Below are positions 55,051-63,919 of a stretch of DNA of 64,000 nucleotides, one piece after another. A program made the translations under genes and the position numbers. The stretch's first letter is position 1. Each line of letters begins with the position of its first letter. The stretch is taken from the NCBI RefSeq assembly GCF_003664255.1, contig NZ_RCCV01000002.1:436501-500500 (forward strand), read 5' to 3'. A model generated the notes under the pieces. It saw only the letters and a program-made list of their open reading frames with translations. It made no database searches and was not told the DNA's origin. The stretch comes from Micromonospora sp. M71_S20 (GTDB lineage Bacteria; Actinomycetota; Actinomycetes; Mycobacteriales; Micromonosporaceae).

Positions 55051-55785
55051 TCAGCCGAGCAGGCGCGGCGGGATCGGGGTCTCCCGCACCGTGCCGTCCT
55101 CGGCGCGGCTGACCTCGTACGCCGAGGGGCCCTCGCGGTCGGCGACCGCCTCGACCAGTCGGGTGCCCCGGTAGAGCAGGCCGGTGCCGTCGTCGGTGCA
55201 GTGGGCGGTCGGCAGCGTGCCGTCGCCGACCAGCCGGTGCATCAGCGGGCGGCGCTGCACCTCGCTGTCGTAGTGCACGCCGTTGCCGTAGGGCAGCCAG
55301 CCCAGCCCGTCGGTGAAGCCGCGCAGGGTGGTGCCGAAGCTGTCGGTGGCCCCGCCGGCGTGCCAGCAGATCGAGCCGGCGGAGACGCCGCCGAGCACCA
55401 CCCCGGCCTCCCAGCACTCGCGCAGGATCTCGCCGAGGCCGTGCACGCGCCAGACCGCGCAGAGGTTGGCGACGCTGCCGCCGCCGACCCAGATCACGTC
55501 CTGGGCGAGCAGGTGGGCGCGAACGTCGTCGACGTTCGGCATCGGGAACAGCGCCAGGTGCGTCATGCGGAACCGGCTGCCGGCGAACGCCTCGTAGACC
55601 CGGGCGAGCGTGGTCGGCTGGTCGCCCTCGGCCTGGTTGAGGAAGCAGATCCTCGGCTCCGGCCCGGCCTCGGCCAGCTCGGCGGCGAGGTCGAAGACGG
55701 GATTGACCCGTCGGGGCCCGCCCTCGTGGCGCGGCGCGTAGATGCCCATGCTGGTGGCGAGGATGGTCGGTTCGCTGGCGGGCAC
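55051..55785 (-). CDS. S51 peptidase E-like protein
   Basis: A 244-residue class I glutamine-amidotransferase-fold serine hydrolase of the peptidase E/cyanophycinase group. It has the nucleophile Ser in GVSAGSICWH and WVGGGSVANL. Cleaves Asp-X dipeptides or related substrates in known members. I prefer GTG at 55785 with GGAAGGA upstream. Two in-frame ATG codons 11 and 22 codons upstream remain possible. Confidence 0.85.
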   Translation of the reverse strand: MPASEPTILATSMGIYAPRHEGGPRRVNPVFDLAAELAEAGPEPRICFLNQAEGDQPTTLARVYEAFAGSRFRMTHLALFPMPNVDDVRAHLLAQDVIWVGGGSVANLCAVWRVHGLGEILRECWEAGVVLGGVSAGSICWHAGGATDSFGTTLRGFTDGLGWLPYGNGVHYDSEVQRRPLMHRLVGDGTLPTAHCTDDGTGLLYRGTRLVEAVADREGPSAYEVSRAEDGTVRETPIPPRLLG

Positions 55786-55864
55786 GGTCGTCCTTCCGTC
55801 GGGGTCGGCGACGCCCATCCTGCCCGAGGCCCGCCGCCGGGCGCCGGCCACCCGCCTGCCGGGC

Positions 55865-56368
55865 TCAGCGCCCGCCGTCGGTGACCGCGCCCAGCAGCGT
55901 ACGCAGCAGGTCGGCGAGGCGCCGCTGGTCGTCGGCGGGCAGGGCGTCGAGCAGCCGACGCTGGACGGCCAGCCCCGCCTCGGCGGCCTCCTCCACCAGT
56001 TCGAGGCCGGCCGGGGTGAGCGTGACCTGGAGCCCGCGCCGGTCCGCCGGGTCGGGTGAGCGGCGCAGCAGCCCGGCGCGTTCCAGCCGGTCGAGCCGGC
56101 CGGTCATTCCCCCGGAGGTGAGCATCAGCGAGGCGGTGAGCGCCTTCGGCGCCAACGTGTAGGGGGCGCCGGCGCGGCGCAGGGCGGCGAGCACGTCGAA
56201 CTCGCCCCGGCTGATCGACCAGCGGGCGTAGGTGCGTTCCTGCTCGTCGCCGACGAGCCGGGCCAGCCGGTAGATCCGGCCGAAGACCGCCATCGGCTCG
56301 GGGCGCATCCCGGGCCGCTCCCGCTGCCACTGCTCGACGATGCCGTCGACGTCGTCCCGCTCGGTCAC
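55865..56368 (-). CDS. MarR family transcriptional regulator
   Basis: A 167-residue winged-helix repressor, with DVLAALRRAGAPYTLAPKAL (HTH) and DRRGLQVTLTPAG (wing). It is divergent from the EamA exporter across 93 bases, the usual arrangement where the regulator controls the transporter. The spacer has AT-rich TTAGTAGCAAGATACTTAG elements (56420-56440) that could be its operator. GTG at 56368. Confidence 0.9.
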   Translation of the reverse strand: MTERDDVDGIVEQWQRERPGMRPEPMAVFGRIYRLARLVGDEQERTYARWSISRGEFDVLAALRRAGAPYTLAPKALTASLMLTSGGMTGRLDRLERAGLLRRSPDPADRRGLQVTLTPAGLELVEEAAEAGLAVQRRLLDALPADDQRRLADLLRTLLGAVTDGGR

Positions 56369-56461
56369 CCCCGGATTGTGCCGCACCTCGCACTCCCGCT
56401 TTACCTCGCCGCAAAGTAGCTTAGTAGCAAGATACTTAGCATCAAGGATTAGTGAGGGACC

Positions 56462-57622
56462 GTGGACCGACGCCGGCTCGACATCCTGCTCACCGCCGCC
56501 GCGCCGACCGCGTGGGGCACGACGTACCTGGTCACCAGCGAACTGCTGCCGCCCGACCGGCCGCTCTGGTCCGGCGTGATCCGGGCCCTCCCCGCCGGTC
56601 TGCTGCTGCTCGCGCTGACCCGGCACCGCCCGCACGGCGCCTGGTGGTGGCGCGCGGCCGTGCTCGGCGCGCTGAACATCGGAGCGTTCTTCCCGCTGCT
56701 CTTCTTCGCCGCGTACCACCTGCCCGGCGGGGCCGCCGCGGTGCTCGGCGCCACCCAGCCGCTGCTGGTGGCGGGGCTGACGGTGCTCGTGCTCCACGAG
56801 CGGCCCCACCCCCGGGCGCTGGCCGCCGCGCTCGCGGCGCTCGCCGGGGTCACCCTGGTCGTGCTGCGCCCCGACGCGGGCCTCGACCCGACCGGCGTCG
56901 CCGCCGGGCTGACCGCCACCGCCGCGATGGGCGCGGGCCTGGTGCTGACCCGTCGCTGGGGTCGCCCACCGGGCGTCGGCACGCTCACCGCCACCGGCTG
57001 GCAGCTCACCGCCGGCGGGCTGATGGTGGTGCCGGCGGCCCTGCTGGTCGAGGGGACGCCGCCCGTGCCCGACGCGCCGGCGCTGGCCGGGTACGCGTGG
57101 CTGGCGCTGGTCGGGACGGCGCTGGCGTACGCGCTGTGGTTCCGGGGCGCGGCCCGGCTGCCGGTCACCCAGGTCTCGCTGCTCGGCGCGCTCAGCCCGC
57201 TGACGGCCGCCGCGCTCGGCTGGGCCGTGCTCGGGCAGGCGATGACCGGCTGGCAGCTCGCCGGCTTCGCCGTGGCGGTCGGCGCCACCGTGGCCGGGCA
57301 GCTGCCGGTGCGCCGGCCCGGTGCGGCGGGTCAGTCGCCTGGCCCGGCGGGTCAGTCCCGCGGCCCGGTCGGTCAGTCGCGCGGCCCGGTCGGTCAGTCG
57401 CGCGGCCCGGCCTGCCGGGGAACCACGGCCTCGATCGGCAGGGCACCGGGAGCCAGCTCCCCGGCGGCGGCCAGCGGCAGGGTGAAGCGGGCCTCGGCGG
57501 CGGGACCGGCCGCGTACGACTCGCGGAGCATCCAGCGCGCCTCGTCGGCCGTCCAGCCCAGCCCGGCGCGACCGGCGATCTCCCGGACCAGGCGCAGCGC
57601 CACCCGGGTGTCGTCGTCGTAG
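56462..57622 (+). CDS. EamA family transporter with repeat-derived tail
   Basis: A DMT-superfamily exporter with ten hydrophobic helices in residues about 5-285. Typical EamA proteins stop near there. Here a 21-base minisatellite adds four GQSRGPV-type repeats (from about 290) and then about 75 residues read antisense to the next gene. The tail is unlikely to be functional. GTG at 56462 near the divergent MarR. Confidence 0.85.
   Translation: MDRRRLDILLTAAAPTAWGTTYLVTSELLPPDRPLWSGVIRALPAGLLLLALTRHRPHGAWWWRAAVLGALNIGAFFPLLFFAAYHLPGGAAAVLGATQPLLVAGLTVLVLHERPHPRALAAALAALAGVTLVVLRPDAGLDPTGVAAGLTATAAMGAGLVLTRRWGRPPGVGTLTATGWQLTAGGLMVVPAALLVEGTPPVPDAPALAGYAWLALVGTALAYALWFRGAARLPVTQVSLLGALSPLTAAALGWAVLGQAMTGWQLAGFAVAVGATVAGQLPVRRPGAAGQSPGPAGQSRGPVGQSRGPVGQSRGPACRGTTASIGRAPGASSPAAASGRVKRASAAGPAAYDSRSIQRASSAVQPSPARPAISRTRRSATRVSSS
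57329..57412. repeat. 21-base minisatellite at the EamA/hypothetical junction
   Basis: Four units with period 21 starting at 57329, 57350, 57371 and 57392. Plus strand encodes GQSRGPV-type repeats. On the minus strand every unit has an in-frame TGA, of which the one at 57394-57396 is the actual stop of the hypothetical gene. Confidence 0.8.
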
Positions 57623-57876
57623 AACCGCATGCACCAGTGGTGCACCCACATGCCCAGCGCGCGCAGGCCGTCGGCGTCGAGCGACCGCACCAGCCGGCCG
57701 CAGGCGGTGTCACCGAACGCCCGCCCCGGGTCGCCGGCCCGGTCCCGTTCGATCGCGCCGACGGCGGCCGGGGCGACCGCGCGCATCCGGTCGTAGAAGC
57801 GCTGCACCACCACGCCGTCCAGCGGAGGGTGCCCGTCCCGTGTCGACGCCGCCCGCCGACCCGCCACGCTCGCCAT
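57394..57876 (-). CDS. hypothetical protein
   Basis: A 160-residue soluble protein, unrecognised family, with aromatic/Arg-rich content (GVVVQRFYDRMRAVAPAA, WVHHWCMRFYDDDTRV). Start ATG at 57876. A longer frame from 57954 lacks support. Its stop lies inside the 21-base minisatellite, and its last 229 bases are antisense to the EamA tail. Confidence 0.65.
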   Translation of the reverse strand: MASVAGRRAASTRDGHPPLDGVVVQRFYDRMRAVAPAAVGAIERDRAGDPGRAFGDTACGRLVRSLDADGLRALGMWVHHWCMRFYDDDTRVALRLVREIAGRAGLGWTADEARWMLRESYAAGPAAEARFTLPLAAAGELAPGALPIEAVVPRQAGPRD

Positions 57877-58017
57877 CGCCGCACCCCTTCTTGAGTTGGT
57901 GGCCGGACGGTACCGACCACAACCGACACTTTCGGCTCCGGACGTCCCGTTCACGCCCGCACGGCCAGGTCCGATTCCCGCGAGCCAGGGGCGCCGAGCA
58001 GGGGCATCATCGGTGAC

Positions 58018-59559
58018 GTGGAGTTGGACTTCGAGCGGTGCTACCGGGCGGTCGACAGCCGCGACCAGCGGTTCGACGGCTGGTTCTACACCGGCGTCAC
58101 GTCGACCGGGATCTACTGCCGGCCGTCCTGTCCGGCGATGACGCCGAAGCGGCAGAACGTCCGGTTCTTCCCCTCAGCCGCCGCCGCCCAGACGGCGGGG
58201 CTGCGCGCCTGCCGACGCTGCCGGCCGGACGCCGCCCCGGGCTCCCCGCAGTGGGACGTACGGGCCGACGTCGTCGGTCGGGCCATGCGGCTGATCGCCG
58301 ACGGGGTGGTGGACCGCGACGGCATCCCGGGGCTGGCCGCCCGGCTGGGCTACACCGAACGGCACCTGCACCGGATGCTGCGGGCCGAGATGGGCGCCGG
58401 CCCCCTGGCCCTGGCCCGGGCACAGCGCGCACAGACCGCCCGCACCCTGATCGAGACAACCGGGCTGGGCATGGCGGAGGTCGCGTTCGCCGCCGGGTTC
58501 GGCAGCGTGCGGCAGTTCAACGACACGGTCCGGGAGGTGTTCGGGGCGGCCCCGTCCGAGCTGCGCACCGCCCGACGCCGGTGCCCCGTTCCGGGCGGGG
58601 CGGGCACCATCACGCTGCGGCTCGCGTACCGCCCGCCGCTGCACGCCGAGGCGCTGCTGGACTTCCTCGCGCTGCGCGCGCTGCCCGGCGTCGAGGAGGT
58701 GCGCGACGGGACGTACCGGCGGGGCCTGCGGTTGCCGCACGGCCCGGGCGAGGCGGCCCTGACCCCGGCGGACGGGCACGTGACGGCGACGCTGCGGCTG
58801 ACGGACATGCGCGACCTCGCCCCCGCCGTGGCCCGCTGCCGGCGCCTGCTCGACCTCGACGCCGATCCGACCGCCGTCGACGGCACGCTCGCCGCCGACC
58901 CGGCGCTGACCGGGGTGGTCGCCGCCGAGCCGGGTATCCGGCTCCCCCGCTCGGTCGACGGCTTCGAGATGGCCGTGCGCGCGATCGTCGGCCAACAGGT
59001 CTCCGTGCGCTCGGCCCGCACCACCCTCACCCGCCTCCTGACCCACCTGCGCCCACCCGCCCCCACCCCCGACCCCGCCGGCGTCGATCAAGAGGTCTGG
59101 GCGCCCGGGGAGCGCTCTCGGGAGCCCGAACCTCTTGATCGACCAGCCGAGGGGGCGGGGAGCGGGGAGGGGGCCGGTTGGCTGCGGGGGTTTCCGAGTG
59201 CCGAGGAGGTGCTCGGGGTGCCGGACGAGGTGTTCGGGATGCCGGCGGGGCGGCGGGAGACGATTCGCGGGCTGGCCCGTGCGATCGCCGACGGGTCGCT
59301 GGACCTGGCGCCCGGCGGGGACCGCGAGGAGAGCGTCCGGCGGCTGCTGGCGCTGCCCGGGATCGGGCCCTGGACCGCGGGCTACGTCGCCATGCGCGCC
59401 CTCGGCGACCCGGACGTCCTGCTCCCCACCGACCTCGCCGTACGCCGGGGCGCCGCCGCCCTCGGCCTCCCCGACGCCCCCACGACCCTCGACACGTACG
59501 CCGACCGCTGGCGCCCCTGGCGCTCGTACGCGGTGATCCGACTCTGGAGAGCAGCATGA
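58018..59559 (+). CDS. Ada-AlkA fusion: methyl sensor/regulator with DNA glycosylase
   Basis: A 513-residue protein: Zn-Ada methyl-phosphotriester domain with four Cys (YCRPSCP and CRRCRPD, about 33-73), AraC HTH (about 80-185), AlkA N-terminal domain, and the HhH-GPD glycosylase with LPGIGPWTAGYVAMR and catalytic Asp in LLPTDLAV. Adaptive response to alkylation, 3-methyladenine removal. A 61-base palindromic element (59083-59143) is inserted in frame near residue 356, inside the glycosylase half. GTG at 58018. Confidence 0.94.
   Translation: MELDFERCYRAVDSRDQRFDGWFYTGVTSTGIYCRPSCPAMTPKRQNVRFFPSAAAAQTAGLRACRRCRPDAAPGSPQWDVRADVVGRAMRLIADGVVDRDGIPGLAARLGYTERHLHRMLRAEMGAGPLALARAQRAQTARTLIETTGLGMAEVAFAAGFGSVRQFNDTVREVFGAAPSELRTARRRCPVPGGAGTITLRLAYRPPLHAEALLDFLALRALPGVEEVRDGTYRRGLRLPHGPGEAALTPADGHVTATLRLTDMRDLAPAVARCRRLLDLDADPTAVDGTLAADPALTGVVAAEPGIRLPRSVDGFEMAVRAIVGQQVSVRSARTTLTRLLTHLRPPAPTPDPAGVDQEVWAPGERSREPEPLDRPAEGAGSGEGAGWLRGFPSAEEVLGVPDEVFGMPAGRRETIRGLARAIADGSLDLAPGGDREESVRRLLALPGIGPWTAGYVAMRALGDPDVLLPTDLAVRRGAAALGLPDAPTTLDTYADRWRPWRSYAVIRLWRAA
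59083..59143. repeat. GATC-ended palindromic element D (inside the AlkA domain)
   Basis: Fourteen-base perfect outer arms (59083-59096 with 59130-59143, GTCGATCAAGAGGT) and an imperfect internal stem. The whole element is translated in frame from codon 356. Confidence 0.8.
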
Positions 59560-60056
59560 GCATGAACGACAGCACCGTCATCGACACCCCCGCCGGCCCG
59601 CTCAGCATCGTGGCCGGCCCGGACGGCGCGGTCCGGGCGGCGGGCTTCACCGGCGACCCGGAGAGCCTGCTCCCCCTGATGCACCCGGCCCTGCGGGCGC
59701 CGTTGCGACGCCGGGCCGACCTCGGCCCCGTCTCCGTCGCCGTGGCGTCCTACCTGGACGGCGAGCTGGCCGCGATCGACGCCGTGCCGGTGGAGCAGCA
59801 CACGGGGGGCGCGTTCATGGCGCACGCCTGGCAGGTGCTGCGCGAGGTGAAACCGGGAGACCCGGTGACCTACACCGGTTTCGCCGGGCTGGCCGGCCGC
59901 CCCGCCGCCGTACGGGCCGCCGCGGCGGCCTGCGCCCGTAACGCCGCCGCCCTCTTCGTCCCCTGCCACCGGGTGCTGCGTACCGACGGGACGCTCGGCG
60001 GCTACCGCTGGGGGCTGGACGTGAAGAAGTGGCTTCTCGGGCACGAGCGGCCATGA
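59556..60056 (+). CDS. ogt: methylated-DNA-protein cysteine methyltransferase
   Basis: Repairs O6-alkylguanine by transfer to its own Cys. The 166-residue protein has the PCHRVLR active site and the Arg-finger/Asn-hinge helix. ATG 59556 overlaps the Ada-AlkA stop (ATGA), so the two are expressed together for alkylation defence. Confidence 0.95.
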   Translation: MSMNDSTVIDTPAGPLSIVAGPDGAVRAAGFTGDPESLLPLMHPALRAPLRRRADLGPVSVAVASYLDGELAAIDAVPVEQHTGGAFMAHAWQVLREVKPGDPVTYTGFAGLAGRPAAVRAAAAACARNAAALFVPCHRVLRTDGTLGGYRWGLDVKKWLLGHERP

Positions 60057-60104
60057 CGGGAAGCCGACACCTGCGCCGGCCCCGTTTGAGGCTACCGTCG
60101 GGTA

Positions 60105-61922
60105 GTGCCTGCGGAAGGTGACGGCGACCCGGCCTGCCCGGTCGATGCCGGCCGGCACCCGCTGCACAACCTCTGGCGACTGCGCCACTACCTGCGCCCG
60201 CACGCGGCCGAGTTCGGCTGGCTGCTGCTCGCCGGCCTCGCCGCCACCGGGGCGGGCATCGCCGTACCGCTGGTCGCGCAGCGGGTGGTGGACGGCCCGG
60301 TGGCCCGGCAGGACCCGGCCGGGCTGTTCCGGCTGGCCGGGCTGGCGCTGCTGCTCGGCCTGGTCGAGGCGCTGCTGATCTTCATCCGACGCTGGGTGCA
60401 GTCGTCGTCCTCGATGCGGATCGAGGCGGCCATCCGCGAGGACGTCTACGCCCACCTGCAACGGCTGCCGACCAGCTTCCACGACCGCTGGCAGTCCGGC
60501 CAACTGCTCTCCCGGGTCACCAGCGACCTGTCGGTGCTGCGCCGGTTCCTCTCCTTCGGCCTCTTCTTCCTGATCCTCAACCTCGTCACCTACCTGGCCG
60601 TGGTGACGCTGCTGATCCGCCTGCACCCCGCGCTGGGGCTGCTGGTGGCGGCCAGCGCGGTGCCGCTGTTCCTGATCAGCCGGCGCTTCGCGCGGCACTA
60701 CCACGCGGCCTCGCGGCGGATGCAGGACCAGCAGGGCGACGTGGCCACGCTGGTCGAGGAGACCGCGCAGGGGCTGCGCACGATGAAGGCGTACGGGCGG
60801 GGGCCGGAACTCGCCGCCCGCTTCGCCGCCGGCGCGCGGGCGCTGCACGACACCGGGGTCGGCAAGGGCCGGCTGCTGGCCCGCACCTCCGCCCTGCTCG
60901 ACCTGGTGCCCAACCTGACCCTCGGCGTGGTGCTGGTCGCCGGCGCGGCGGCCGCCGCGGGCGGGGTGCTGACCATCGGCGAACTGGTCGCCTTCGTCAG
61001 CCTCCAGCTGATGCTGATCTGGCCGGTGCAGTCGCTGGGCTGGATCATCGCCAACGGGCAGGAGGCCGCCACCGCCGCCGACCGGGTACGCGAGGTGCTG
61101 GACACCCCGCCGGCCATCGTGGACGCCCCGCACGCGCTCGCCCTGCGCCGCGCCGACGTACGCGGGCGGCTCCGCTTCGAGCGGGTCTCGTTCCGCTACC
61201 CGGGCACGGCCGCGCCGGTGCTGCGGGAGATCGACCTGACCGTCGAGCCGGGCGAGACGGTGGCGCTGGTCGGGGCGACCGGCTGCGGCAAGAGCACCCT
61301 GCTCTCCCTGGTGCCCCGGCTGCACGAGGTGACCGGCGGGCGGATCACGCTGGACGGGCACGACCTGCGCGACCTGCGGCTGTCCGCCCTGCGCCGGCTG
61401 GTCGGGGTCGCCTTCGAGGAGCCGACGCTGTTCTCCATGTCGGTGTGGGAGAACCTCACGCTCGGGCGGCCGGAGGCCGGCGAGGACGAGGTGCGCGCCG
61501 CGCTCGCCCTCGCCCAGGCCGACTTCGCGTACGAGCTGCCGTGGGGGTTGGCCACCCGGGTGGGCGAGCAGGGGCTGTCGCTCTCCGGCGGGCAGCGGCA
61601 ACGGCTGGCGCTGGCCCGCGCGGTGCTCGGCCGCCCCGCGCTGCTCGTGCTGGACGACCCGCTGTCGGCCCTGGACGTGCACACCGAGGCGCTGGTCGAG
61701 ACCGCGCTGAAGCGGGTGCTGCGCACCACCACCGCCCTGCTGGTCGTGCACCGGCCCTCCACGATCGCCCTCGCCGACCGGGTGGCGCTGCTGGAGGAAG
61801 GCCGGATCACGGCCGTCGGGCAGCACTCGGAGCTGCTCGCCGGCGTGCCGGCGTACCGCGCGGTGCTCTCCGCCGAGCCCACCCCCGCGCCACCCGGCGA
61901 CCGCGGCCTGGTGCGTTCGTGA
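60105..61922 (+). CDS. ABC exporter half-transporter (degenerate catalytic site)
   Basis: A 605-residue membrane/ATPase fusion: six-helix domain (about 1-315), then Walker A GATGCGKST, signature LSGGQ, Walker B LLVLDDPLSALD with Asp where Glu is usual, and H-loop VVHRPST. Likely the less active half of a heterodimer with the next gene. GTG at 60105, with TACCGT nearby consistent with a leaderless transcript. Confidence 0.92.
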   Translation: MPAEGDGDPACPVDAGRHPLHNLWRLRHYLRPHAAEFGWLLLAGLAATGAGIAVPLVAQRVVDGPVARQDPAGLFRLAGLALLLGLVEALLIFIRRWVQSSSSMRIEAAIREDVYAHLQRLPTSFHDRWQSGQLLSRVTSDLSVLRRFLSFGLFFLILNLVTYLAVVTLLIRLHPALGLLVAASAVPLFLISRRFARHYHAASRRMQDQQGDVATLVEETAQGLRTMKAYGRGPELAARFAAGARALHDTGVGKGRLLARTSALLDLVPNLTLGVVLVAGAAAAAGGVLTIGELVAFVSLQLMLIWPVQSLGWIIANGQEAATAADRVREVLDTPPAIVDAPHALALRRADVRGRLRFERVSFRYPGTAAPVLREIDLTVEPGETVALVGATGCGKSTLLSLVPRLHEVTGGRITLDGHDLRDLRLSALRRLVGVAFEEPTLFSMSVWENLTLGRPEAGEDEVRAALALAQADFAYELPWGLATRVGEQGLSLSGGQRQRLALARAVLGRPALLVLDDPLSALDVHTEALVETALKRVLRTTTALLVVHRPSTIALADRVALLEEGRITAVGQHSELLAGVPAYRAVLSAEPTPAPPGDRGLVRS

Positions 61923-63790
61923 CCGGCGACGCCGGCCGGCGCACGAACGGGGCGGACCTCGCCCGGTGGCGCGGCGTCGCCACCGACCCGGACGCGGACC
62001 GCAGCCGCGCCGAGGACACCGACCCCGAGGCGGTGGCCCGGCTCCGCGCCCGCAGCCGGGTGCTGCTGCGCGACCTGCTGCGCCCGCACCGGCGCCGCCT
62101 CGGGCTGGCCGTCGCGCTGCTGCTCGGCCAGAACGCCGCCGCGATGGCCGGGCCGTACCTGGTGATGCTCGGCATCGACCGGGCGATCGCGCCGCTGCGG
62201 GCCGACGATCCCGGCCCGCTGGTGGTCGTCGCCGCCGGGTTCGCCGCCGCCACCGCCGTCGAGTACACCGCCCGCCGGGGCTTCCTCACCCTCTCCGCGC
62301 GGATCGGCCAGGCCGTCCTGCTCGACCTCCGCCAGCGGGTGTACGCGCACTTCCTGCGCCTGTCGGTGGCGTTCCACGAGCGGTACACCTCGGGCCGAAT
62401 GGTCTCCCGGCTCACCAGCGACCTGGACTCGATCGGCGAACTGGTCGGCGGCGGCATCGACGGCCTGGTGCTGGCCGTGCTGTCGATCCTGTCGGTGGCC
62501 GGCATCCTGCTCTGGCTGGACGTGCCGCTGGCCGCGGTGACGCTGCTCGCGTTCCCGTTCCTGTTCTGGCTGAGCCGCTGGTTCGCGCGGGCCTCGGCGG
62601 ACGCGTGGCGGCGCACCCGGGAGACGGTGGCGCTGGTCATCGTCCACTTCGTCGAGTCCATGCGCGGCATCCGGGCGGTGCAGGCGTTCCGCCGGGAGCC
62701 GCGCAACCAGCAGATCTTCGGGGCGGTCAGCGACGACTACCGGCGGGCCAGCCGGGACGCGTTCCGGCTGATCGCGACGTACTCGCCCGGGATCAAGGTG
62801 ATCGGCAACGTGACCGTGGCGGTGGTGCTCTGCTACGGCGGCTGGCGGGTGCTGGGCGGGGCGACCGGGATCGGGGTGCTGGCGGCGTTCCTGCTCTACC
62901 TGCGGCGGTTCTTCGAGCCGATGCAGGAACTGAGCCAGTTCTACAACTCGCTCCAGTCGGCCACGGCCGCGCTGGAGAAGCTCGCCGGGGTGCTCGACGA
63001 ACGACCGTCGGTGGCCGAACCGGCGCGGCCCGTGCCGCTGCCCGCCGGGCCGGGGCGCGGGGCGGTCGTCTTCCGGGCGGTCACCTTCGGCTACCGGCCG
63101 GACGCGCCGATCGTCGCCGGGCTGGACCTCGCCGTCCCGGCCGGCCAGACCGTGGCGCTGGTCGGCGCGACCGGCGCCGGCAAGTCGACCGTCGCCAAGC
63201 TGCTCGCCCGGTTCCACGACCCGTTCTCGGGCGCGGTCACCCTCGACGGGGTCGACCTGCGCGAGGTCGCCGACGCGGAGCTGCGGCGCGCCGTGGTGCT
63301 GGTGACCCAGGAGACCCACCTGTTCGGCGGCACGGTCGCGGAGAACATCCGGTTCGGCCGTCCCGGCGCGGACGACGCCGCCGTGGAGGCCGCCGCGCGG
63401 GAGATCGGCGCGCACGACTTCATCGCCGCCCTCCCCGACGGGTACGCCACCGAGGTGCAGCGGCGCGGCGGCCGGCTCTCCGCCGGGCAGCGGCAACTGG
63501 TCGCCTTCGCCCGGGCGTTCCTGGCCGACCCGACGGTGCTGATCCTGGACGAGGCCACCTCGTCGCTGGACGTGCCCACCGAGCGGCTGGTGCAGCACGC
63601 CCTCGGCACCATCCTGGCCGACCGCACCGCGCTGGTGATCGCGCACCGGCTCTCCACCGTGGAGACGGCCGACCGGGTGCTGGTGCTCGACGCCGGCCGG
63701 ATCGTCGAGGACGGCCCGCCCGCCCGGCTCGCCGTCGCCGGTGGCCGGTACGCCGCCCTGCACCGGCAGTGGCGCGACTCCCTGGTGTGA
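61919..63790 (+). CDS. ABC exporter half-transporter (consensus site)
   Basis: A 623-residue half-transporter: six-helix domain with CYGGWRVLGGATGIG, Walker A GATGAGKST, signature LSAGQ, Walker B VLILDEATSSLD with catalytic Glu, and IAHRLSTV. GTG at 61919 overlaps the first gene's TGA (GTGA). With the preceding subunit it forms a heterodimeric exporter of unknown substrate. Confidence 0.95.
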   Translation: MTGDAGRRTNGADLARWRGVATDPDADRSRAEDTDPEAVARLRARSRVLLRDLLRPHRRRLGLAVALLLGQNAAAMAGPYLVMLGIDRAIAPLRADDPGPLVVVAAGFAAATAVEYTARRGFLTLSARIGQAVLLDLRQRVYAHFLRLSVAFHERYTSGRMVSRLTSDLDSIGELVGGGIDGLVLAVLSILSVAGILLWLDVPLAAVTLLAFPFLFWLSRWFARASADAWRRTRETVALVIVHFVESMRGIRAVQAFRREPRNQQIFGAVSDDYRRASRDAFRLIATYSPGIKVIGNVTVAVVLCYGGWRVLGGATGIGVLAAFLLYLRRFFEPMQELSQFYNSLQSATAALEKLAGVLDERPSVAEPARPVPLPAGPGRGAVVFRAVTFGYRPDAPIVAGLDLAVPAGQTVALVGATGAGKSTVAKLLARFHDPFSGAVTLDGVDLREVADAELRRAVVLVTQETHLFGGTVAENIRFGRPGADDAAVEAAAREIGAHDFIAALPDGYATEVQRRGGRLSAGQRQLVAFARAFLADPTVLILDEATSSLDVPTERLVQHALGTILADRTALVIAHRLSTVETADRVLVLDAGRIVEDGPPARLAVAGGRYAALHRQWRDSLV

Positions 63791-63919
63791 GCCCCGGTCG
63801 GTCGCGCCCGCCGGTCGAGGCCCCCCCCGATGATCGTCGATGCCACTAGACTCACCGGGCCGAGCGGAGCGGTCCACCGGGTGGTCGTCCCGACGGCGGC
63901 GACGAGGGGGGGTTGCGAC

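Noticed and set aside
63821..63829. Run of C before the final partial gene
   Set aside because: A homopolymer of this length is expected in a genome this GC-rich and shows no sign of phase variation at a gene start.
61196..63877. An 893-codon minus-strand frame over the ABC exporter
   Set aside because: Lies antisense to clear ATPase motifs and has no domain of its own.
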